In this document: positions 1-4,624 of the stretch, one piece after another
How positions within the stretch are numbered: the first letter of the stretch is position 1
How the letters are laid out: each line of letters begins with the position of its first letter
DNA from: Flavobacteriales bacterium
Lineage (GTDB): Bacteria > Bacteroidota > Bacteroidia > Flavobacteriales > Flavobacteriaceae
Reading direction: 5' to 3'
Assembly (NCBI GenBank): GCA_027065935.1
Contig: JAMONI010000308.1
Location: 1-7,284, forward strand
DNA: 7,284 nucleotides
The notes under the pieces: generated by a model
Seen by the model: only the letters and a program-made list of their open reading frames with translations
The model's database searches: none
What the model was told of the DNA's origin: nothing
Made by a program: the position numbers and the translations under genes

Positions 1-1
1 T

Positions 2-907
2 TTACAAAGCAACGGCTATTTGTGCGGCCAAGCGGGCATTGTTTTTTAGTAAGGCAAGATTGGCTTTCAAACTCCTTCCTTTTGATTTTTCGGCAATAAC
101 TTTCAGAAGAAAAGGGGTTATTTCCTTGCCCTTAACGTGTAATTGTTTCTGTTCGCTCAAAGCTTCGGAAATAATTTGCTCGATAAAATCAAAATCCAAA
201 GCATCGGCTTCGGGAACGGGATTGGCGATTAAAATTCCGGTTGGTAACCCTAAATCGAAATGAGCTTGAACGAGTGCTTTTATTCCGGAAATATGTTCCG
301 CCTTTAAGGGGGTTTTAAATCCCGATTTGCGACTAAAAAAAGCGGGGAAATCTTCGGTTTTATACCCTACCACCGGCACGCCTTGGGTTTCCAAATATTC
401 CAATGTGGCTCCAATATCCAACACGGATTTCACCCCGGCCGACACCACGACTACCGGTATGCGGGAAAAGGCTTGCAAATCCGCCGATATATCAAAACTT
501 TCCCGTGCGTCACGATGTACGCCGCCTATGCCGCCCGTAGCAAACAATTTGATGCCGGCCTCACGGGCCGCCCACATGGTAGCCGAAACGGTCGTAGCAC
601 CGGGAATGCCGCGGGACAGTACATAAGCCAAATCGCGCAGGCTTGTTTTATGAACCTTGACCTCCGGGTCGGCCAAGATATGCAAGTGTTCTTTATCCAA
701 TCCGATTTTTATCTTTCCGTTCGCCAAAGCAATCGTAGCGGGAACGGCGCCTTCTTCCATCACGATGCTTTCCAGAGTTTCGGCCAAGCGGATATTTTCG
801 GGATACGGAAGTCCGTGGGAAATAACCGTGGATTCCAACGCTACAACCGGCTTACCCGACAGTAAGGCTTCCGATACTTCGGGGTGAATATCCAAATAGT
901 TTTTCAT
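2..907 (-). CDS. psuG: Pseudouridine-5'-phosphate glycosidase
   Basis: Predicted cytosolic enzyme that reversibly cleaves the C-glycosidic bond of pseudouridine 5'-phosphate to uracil and ribose 5-phosphate, the second step of pseudouridine catabolism. The 301-residue protein is complete, with its TAA stop at the window edge, and close to the usual family length of about 305. Visible family motifs are VALESTVISHGLPYPEN (22-38), HKTS (86-89), FATGGIGGVHR (122-132), SADL (141-144), SAGVKSVLDI (156-165) and GILIANPVPE (224-233). Glu25, Lys87, Asp143 and Lys160 sit at a constant offset of six from the residues I recall as catalytic in E. coli PsuG (Glu31, Lys93, Asp149, Lys166, the last being the Schiff-base lysine), so the active site looks intact. 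The ATG lies 2 bases after the psuK stop, which implies co-transcription and probably translational coupling. Function confidence is high from motifs plus the kinase partner. Confidence 0.96.
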   Translation of the reverse strand: MKNYLDIHPEVSEALLSGKPVVALESTVISHGLPYPENIRLAETLESIVMEEGAVPATIALANGKIKIGLDKEHLHILADPEVKVHKTSLRDLAYVLSRGIPGATTVSATMWAAREAGIKLFATGGIGGVHRDARESFDISADLQAFSRIPVVVVSAGVKSVLDIGATLEYLETQGVPVVGYKTEDFPAFFSRKSGFKTPLKAEHISGIKALVQAHFDLGLPTGILIANPVPEADALDFDFIEQIISEALSEQKQLHVKGKEITPFLLKVIAEKSKGRSLKANLALLKNNARLAAQIAVAL

Positions 908-909
908 TC

Positions 910-1839
910 TTAATTATCGAACAATTTATCCAACACTATTTCCGGCGTGATGAAGGGCGATACCACTTCTTCGGTCTGAACGGTCAGTCCGGCGGTAATC
1001 AAGCCGGTACGGGCTATTCTGTCCAAATCGAATCCTTGTATAAAACCGAACGTAATTCCCGACAGAAAAGCATCACCCGCTCCGATAGTATTCACCACTT
1101 TTGACGGAACGGGGGGTAAATAATGAATCTTTTCCCGGTTTCCGTAAATCACCCCTTCTTTACCGAGGGTAATGAAAACATTTTCCACGCCTTCTTCAAG
1201 GAAAAATTCCACCATAGGCCTGTAATCGGACGTCTTGGCGGAAATTCCCGTAATAACTTCCGCTTCCAACAAATTGGTTTTCAAAACAAACAATTGCGAC
1301 AATACCGGTTCGCTCCGCTTGGCTTTATCACCCGAAACCGTATCCAAAATAAATTTTTTATCGGGATACCGGTTGACCAAGTAATCCAGCACATTGGCCG
1401 GAAAATTGGTTTCCAACACCACGTAATCGGCCTTATTCATCGAAGGAAAATCACCGTAAAAAATATCCGGAGAAAGTTGGTCGTAGATTTTCATATCGGC
1501 TATGGCTACGGCCAAGTCGTTGTTCCGGTTGAGCACCGCCGAAAAAACCGCCGACGATTCGCCTTCCAGCACAATGGATTCGGACATATCGATTCCGGAT
1601 TCCCGAGCTTCTTTCAACAAAAAATCCTTAAAAATATCCTCCCCCAACACGCTGATCAAACTTACCTTTTGACCTAACCTGCTCAAATTTTCGGCAATAT
1701 TTCTTCCCACACCGCCGGGTAACATTTTGATTTTTCCTTTGTTGGAATCGCTAAAAACCAATCCCGCATCGGGAAATCCGACCAAATCGGTGTTGGCCGC
1801 ACCGAAAACCGTGATAAACTTGCGCACCGGATTCGCCAT
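910..1839 (-). CDS. psuK: Pseudouridine kinase (PfkB/ribokinase family)
   Basis: Predicted cytosolic kinase that phosphorylates pseudouridine at the 5' position with ATP, supplying the substrate for PsuG. The 309-residue protein has the PfkB layout: an N-terminal beta strand with the substrate-side motif GAANTD (13-18), the first signature PGGVGRNIAENLSRLG (41-56) followed by the GED stretch (66-68), and the second signature around NTIGAGDAF (250-258) with the anion-hole glycines and catalytic Asp256. The PGGVxRNIAENLxRLG form is typical of PsuK rather than of ribokinase or fructokinase. The PfkB fold alone would not fix the substrate; the assignment rests on psuG lying 2 bases downstream on the same strand. 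The ATG at 1839 faces a divergent gene, so this is the first gene of the operon. No uptake gene for pseudouridine is visible in the window. Confidence 0.93.
   Translation of the reverse strand: MANPVRKFITVFGAANTDLVGFPDAGLVFSDSNKGKIKMLPGGVGRNIAENLSRLGQKVSLISVLGEDIFKDFLLKEARESGIDMSESIVLEGESSAVFSAVLNRNNDLAVAIADMKIYDQLSPDIFYGDFPSMNKADYVVLETNFPANVLDYLVNRYPDKKFILDTVSGDKAKRSEPVLSQLFVLKTNLLEAEVITGISAKTSDYRPMVEFFLEEGVENVFITLGKEGVIYGNREKIHYLPPVPSKVVNTIGAGDAFLSGITFGFIQGFDLDRIARTGLITAGLTVQTEEVVSPFITPEIVLDKLFDN
1793..1822 (+). promoter_or_regulatory. Candidate promoter of the btpA-like/DUF6913 unit
   Basis: TTG (1793-1795) and TAAACTTG (1815-1822) are separated by 19 bases, the spacing favoured in Bacteroidota, and the -7 box departs from TAnnTTTG at one base. 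It lies inside the 5' coding part of psuK on the opposite strand, so the two transcripts would overlap in antisense. Predicted transcription start is near 1828, giving a leader of about 50 bases to the ATG at 1881. Confidence 0.35.
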
Positions 1840-1842
1840 TGC

Positions 1843-1873
1843 GTAAAATTTCAGTAAATTTACGGGAAATTAC
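1843..1873. promoter_or_regulatory. Palindromic operator-like element between psuK and the btpA-like gene
   Basis: The divergent intergenic region contains a perfect 10-base palindrome, GTAAATTTAC (1854-1863), flanked by a half-related GTAAAATTTC (1843-1852) on one side and GGAAATTAC (1865-1873) on the other, so GTAA and TTAC ends face each other almost symmetrically. It overlaps the candidate -7 box of psuK. A dimeric repressor bound here could control both divergent units. No regulator gene is in the window, and A/T-rich palindromes of this length can arise by chance. Confidence 0.35.
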
Positions 1874-1886
1874 AGAAAGTATGCAA
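1855..1886 (-). promoter_or_regulatory. Candidate psuK-psuG promoter, Bacteroidota type
   Basis: Read on the minus strand, a TTG (1886-1884) is followed after 21 bases by TAAATTTA (1862-1855), which matches the TAnnTTTG -7 consensus of Bacteroidota except for the last base. Transcription would begin near 1848, about ten bases before the psuK ATG. The spacing suits the known -33/-7 arrangement, but both boxes are short and A/T-rich, so chance matches are likely. Confidence 0.35.
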
Positions 1887-2699
1887 CCGGGCGATATGTT
1901 TCAAAAGATTTTTAAACGTTCCAAAGCCGTTATCGGTATGATTCATGTTGATGCTTTGCCCGGCACACCTTTGTATCGGGGAAATTTTTCCGAAATTATC
2001 GAAAAGGCCGTGTCGGAAGCCGAAATATATGTAAGAAACGGCATTCACGCCTTGATGATTGAAAATATGCACGACGTGCCTTATCTCAACCGGAACGTAG
2101 GACACGAAATTTCCACCGCCATGGCCGTAACAGGCCGTACGCTGAAAGAGACTTTCGACTTGCCCGTAGGCATACAAATTTTAGCCGGAGCCAACAAACC
2201 GGCCTTGGCGGCGGCTTTGGCCGGCGGAATGGATTTTATCCGTGCCGAAGGCTTCGTGTTCGGACACGTGGCCGATGAAGGCATAATACAATCGGATGCG
2301 GGTGAACTATTACGTTATCGCAAGCAAATAGGTGCGGAGCATATCGCCGTATTTACCGATATTAAAAAGAAACACGCTTCGCATCAAATTACGGCCGACA
2401 CGAGCATTGCCGACCACGCCAAAGCGGCAGCCTTCTTCCGCTCCGACGGATTGATTATTACCGGTAACGAAACCGGCGCACCGGTCCCCGTCGAAGAACT
2501 TCAAAAAGTAAAGTCTCTCGTGCATTTGCCCGTTCTCATAGGAAGCGGATTAACTACGGAAAATTTGGATCGTTATTATCATCGGGCTGATGGATTTATT
2601 GTAGGTTCTTACTTTAAGATGCAAGGCAGGTGGGACAATCCGGTAGATGAAATGCGTGTGAAAAGTTTTATGGATAAATTCAGATCACTGGAAATCTGA
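1881..2699 (+). CDS. BtpA/SgcQ-family TIM-barrel protein
   Basis: Member of the BtpA/SgcQ family, whose fold is a (beta/alpha)8 barrel and whose chemistry is not established; cyanobacterial BtpA was linked to photosystem I stability, and E. coli SgcQ sits in a sugar-catabolism operon. Counting from the chosen ATG (272 residues), family landmarks are an early IGMIHVDALPGTP strand, ALMIENMHDVPY, a RAEGFVFGHVADEG stretch, DIKKKHASH, LIITGNETGAPV and, near the end, LIGSGLTTENL with DGFIVGSYFK, which resembles the phosphate-binding end of TIM barrels. The reading frame is open back to a TTG at 1839 that overlaps the psuK start codon. ATG 1881 is preferred for its A-rich upstream sequence; ATG 1896 also fits, since the family usually begins about ten residues before the first strand. 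Its position opposite psuK-psuG suggests work on a ribosyl or nucleoside phosphate, which is inference only. Confidence 0.88.
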   Translation: MQPGDMFQKIFKRSKAVIGMIHVDALPGTPLYRGNFSEIIEKAVSEAEIYVRNGIHALMIENMHDVPYLNRNVGHEISTAMAVTGRTLKETFDLPVGIQILAGANKPALAAALAGGMDFIRAEGFVFGHVADEGIIQSDAGELLRYRKQIGAEHIAVFTDIKKKHASHQITADTSIADHAKAAAFFRSDGLIITGNETGAPVPVEELQKVKSLVHLPVLIGSGLTTENLDRYYHRADGFIVGSYFKMQGRWDNPVDEMRVKSFMDKFRSLEI

Positions 2700-2715
2700 C
2701 AAAGCGGAATGCATC

Positions 2716-3222
2716 ATGTTGAAAAAATATTTCATCAAAAAAAGAATCGAAAAAAATATCAAACGCCTCCGGAGCATCGAACTTCCCTTTAAAACGGGAG
2801 TCATATTAACCGTCCCCGAGATCGATCTGAAAAAAGATTTTGTTAAAAAAGTAGCCCGTTTGACCGGAATTCCTTATGAAAATTGGGATGTTTTGCATAT
2901 TTCGCAACACGACACGCACCCGGATTTTATCAGCATACTAAACAATCATTTCAATTGGCGGGGCAAACTTATCGAACCCAATATTCGGAAATTTTTTGAC
3001 AAACAATACGACTTGCTCTTGGACTTTTCCGCTTTGAAAACCGAAGAAGAACAATTGATTTCTTCCGGAATTAAAGCCCGGTTCAAGGTAGGCACCCAAG
3101 CCGACCGTATGGATTTTTACGACATGGTCATCGAAGAAAGACGGAATTTACAAGTATTCTTGATAGAATTGGAAAAATATTTCAAAGCCCTAGGGTATAT
3201 CGAAACCGAGAAGGTAAGTTAA
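2716..3222 (+). CDS. DUF6913-type conserved hypothetical protein
   Basis: A 168-residue protein resembling the small DUF6913 family found mainly in flavobacteria and relatives; function unknown. The N-terminus is strongly basic (Lys/Arg-rich over residues 3-19), followed by an alternating pattern that suggests an alpha/beta fold: strand GVILTV (28-33), a helix, then WDVLHIS (57-63), YDLLLDFS (98-105) and the conserved ARFKVGTQ (121-128). The C-terminal helix contains LQVFLIELEKYFKAL (145-159). There is no signal peptide or membrane segment, so it should be cytosolic. It starts 16 bases after the btpA-like gene and is probably co-transcribed with it, but this may only reflect dense packing. 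Its stop overlaps that of the convergent hslR-like gene. Family assignment is from memory of the pattern and moderately sure. Confidence 0.8.
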   Translation: MLKKYFIKKRIEKNIKRLRSIELPFKTGVILTVPEIDLKKDFVKKVARLTGIPYENWDVLHISQHDTHPDFISILNNHFNWRGKLIEPNIRKFFDKQYDLLLDFSALKTEEEQLISSGIKARFKVGTQADRMDFYDMVIEERRNLQVFLIELEKYFKALGYIETEKVS

Positions 3223-3608
3223 TCTTCATCCCAATCCTCATCAAAATTTTCAAAAAGCTCGTCCAAGGCCCTCCGGTCCTTTTTGGTAGGACGTCCCGTT
3301 CCTTTTTTTCTGTAGTAAAGTTGTGCATCGCGCATAAGTTTTTTATGCTCGAAAGCTTCCGGGGGCGTCAAGTCCTTAATATAGAAGGGTACCAATTTGG
3401 CCCCCAATCGGCTTTCGGGCAAATTAAGCACCAAAAGCCGGTAGTCGATTTGATCTTTTCGCACCGTAATTTCATCGCCCGGAAAAACTTCCTTGGACGG
3501 CTTGACCGGTAAGCCGTTAACCGACACATGATGCCTGCGACAAGCCTCCGAAGCTTTACTCCGGGTCTTATAAAACCGAACGGCCCACAAAAATTTGTCG
3601 ATTCGCAT
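3219..3608 (-). CDS. hslR: S4-domain RNA-binding protein, HslR/Hsp15-like
   Basis: Predicted cytosolic RNA-binding protein of the Hsp15 family. E. coli Hsp15 binds free 50S subunits carrying a stalled nascent chain and helps recycle them. From the ATG at 3608 it has 129 residues, near the E. coli length of about 133. The S4 domain opens with MRIDKFLWAVRFYKTRSKAS (1-20) and continues through HHVSVNGLPVKPSKEV and GDEITVR to about residue 55. A basic C-terminal part with GTGRPTKKDRR is typical of Bacteroidota homologues, and the end is strongly acidic (ENFDEDWDED). An upstream in-frame GTG at 3620 would add four residues, but the family begins at the ATG. The gene stands alone on its strand, divergent from the lipoprotein gene. 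Heat induction as in E. coli cannot be judged here. Confidence 0.9.
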   Translation of the reverse strand: MRIDKFLWAVRFYKTRSKASEACRRHHVSVNGLPVKPSKEVFPGDEITVRKDQIDYRLLVLNLPESRLGAKLVPFYIKDLTPPEAFEHKKLMRDAQLYYRKKGTGRPTKKDRRALDELFENFDEDWDED

Positions 3609-3625
3609 AAAATAAGGCACAATTA

Positions 3626-3658
3626 TTGCTGTAAAGTTAAGTAAAATTCATAACTTGC
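3626..3658 (+). promoter_or_regulatory. Weak candidate promoter for the lipoprotein-pta unit
   Basis: A TTG (3626-3628) is followed after 22 bases by TAACTTGC (3651-3658), which matches TAnnTTTG only partly (two mismatches). It is the best match I can find in the 71-base divergent region. The lipoprotein ATG follows 21 bases later. Confidence 0.2.
3632..3639 (-). promoter_or_regulatory. Candidate -7 box for the hslR-like gene
   Basis: On the minus strand this octamer reads TAACTTTA, one base off TAnnTTTG, and ends 23 bases before the ATG at 3608. I find no convincing TTG at the expected -33 position, so support is weak. Confidence 0.25.
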
Positions 3659-3679
3659 GCCTGTAAAACATTTCGTGGT

Positions 3680-4612
3680 ATGAAGTATCCGGGAAAACAA
3701 ATCTTACCGTTGATTTTGATGAGCTTGTTCATTCTTTCGTCAAAATGTAATACCGAAGAGGACGAATTAACCTTTGAAGTACGCGACCGCAAAGAACAAT
3801 ATCAAAAAGAAAAAGACTCCATTCTGAACTTTATTCAAACCCATTCATACGTTGTGGATGCTTACAATAACATTCACATCGTCCCCATCACCAACGCCAA
3901 CCAACGCAGTATATACGACGACGCCCTTTTGGTTCAAATGCAAGATACCGCCGTGGACGACTTAATATACGACGTTTACTACCTAAAAATAAGAGAAGGC
4001 GCTCATCAACCCGTAACCACCACCGACGGCGTCCTATTGGCCTACGAAGTGCAGGATTTCGAACTCAATACCATTGGACGAACCGGAGAACTCTATCCCC
4101 ACTGGACCGACGTATGGTTTCCCACGGTACGCATATCCGCCTTAGGCCTAAGAAAAGTATTACCTGAATTCAAAGCCGGAACTTTTACCACCCATAATGA
4201 CGGCACCGTCACCTTCTCGGACTATGGCGTAGGCGCCGTCTTCTTACCCTCGGGACTGGCCAATTATCAATTTTCGGTAGCCTCTAACGACCCCAATTTC
4301 TCTGGACTTCCCGCTTATTCTCCGGTCATCATCAAATTCAAAGTCCTGCAAGTCAACACCGACTTCGACAAGGATAATGTCCCTAACATTACGGAAGACT
4401 TGAACGGAAACGGCGACCCCACGGACGATAATACCGACAAAGAAAACGAAGAAGAACTCAATGCACCCGCATTCCCCAACTATAAAGACGCCGACGACGA
4501 CGGTGACGGACTGCCTACCAAAGACGAAGATACCAACGGCAACGGTGATCCTACCGATGACGATGACGACGGCGACGGTATTCCCAATTACTTGGATAAA
4601 GACACCCATTAA
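3680..4612 (+). CDS. FKBP-like predicted lipoprotein with C-terminal Asp-rich repeats
   Basis: A 310-residue exported protein. Residues 1-22 form a lipoprotein-type signal: Lys2 and Lys6, a hydrophobic core ILPLILMSLFIL (8-19), then SSKC with the likely lipidated Cys23. Lys at the -1 site is not canonical. The acidic run NTEEDE just after the Cys resembles the export signals of surface lipoproteins in Bacteroidota. Residues 33-60 look helical and charged. Residues about 95-226 match flavobacterial FKBP-type peptidyl-prolyl isomerase lipoproteins: DVYYLKIREG, VLLAYEV, LPEFKAG (161-167), YGVGAVFLPSGLANY (182-196) and LPAYSPVIIKFKVLQV (210-225). The usual FKBP G-x-x-FD-S segment after the first strand is not recognisable, so isomerase activity is doubtful. 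Residues 228-310 are calcium-binding-type Asp repeats. It probably acts at the outer membrane or periplasm. pta follows after 12 bases. Confidence 0.87.
   Translation: MKYPGKQILPLILMSLFILSSKCNTEEDELTFEVRDRKEQYQKEKDSILNFIQTHSYVVDAYNNIHIVPITNANQRSIYDDALLVQMQDTAVDDLIYDVYYLKIREGAHQPVTTTDGVLLAYEVQDFELNTIGRTGELYPHWTDVWFPTVRISALGLRKVLPEFKAGTFTTHNDGTVTFSDYGVGAVFLPSGLANYQFSVASNDPNFSGLPAYSPVIIKFKVLQVNTDFDKDNVPNITEDLNGNGDPTDDNTDKENEEELNAPAFPNYKDADDDGDGLPTKDEDTNGNGDPTDDDDDGDGIPNYLDKDTH
4361..4609 (+). repeat. Two-unit Asp-rich, thrombospondin type 3-like repeat coding region
   Basis: Encodes residues 228-310 of the lipoprotein. Unit 1 (228-271) and unit 2 (272-310) both follow a pattern of D-x-D-x-D/N, P, ED, NGNGDPTDD, D-rich, PNY, D. 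The exact peptide NGNGDPTDD occurs twice, 44 residues apart (242-250 and 286-294), and DDDGDG occurs twice, 23 residues apart (272-277 and 295-300). Such DxDxDG loops bind calcium in thrombospondin type 3 repeats. In unit 1 the second loop is replaced by KENEEELNAPAF (254-265), and its first loop reads DKDNVP instead of DGDGIP, so it should bind calcium less well. Confidence 0.75.
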
Positions 4613-4624
4613 ACCCCACCCGAA

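Noticed and set aside
383..865. 160-codon open frame on the plus strand opposite psuG
   Set aside because: Antisense to an intact psuG with all catalytic motifs; low-complexity composition and no family resemblance.
1123..1677. 184-codon open frame on the plus strand opposite psuK
   Set aside because: Product is His/Arg/Phe-rich with no recognisable domain, and it lies wholly antisense to a clear PfkB kinase; a shadow frame.
1839..1880. TTG start at 1839 for the btpA-like gene
   Set aside because: It would overlap the psuK start codon and add 14 residues ahead of the normal family N-terminus; ATG 1881 or 1896 fits better.
3609..3620. GTG start at 3620 for the hslR-like gene
   Set aside because: Adds only MPYF before the conserved MRIDKFLW family start; ATG 3608 is preferred.
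4244..4609. Minus-strand frame rich in Val/Ile/Gly that could be read as membrane segments
   Set aside because: It is the complement of the GAC/GAT-rich Asp repeat, which automatically gives Val/Ile codons; not a real membrane protein.
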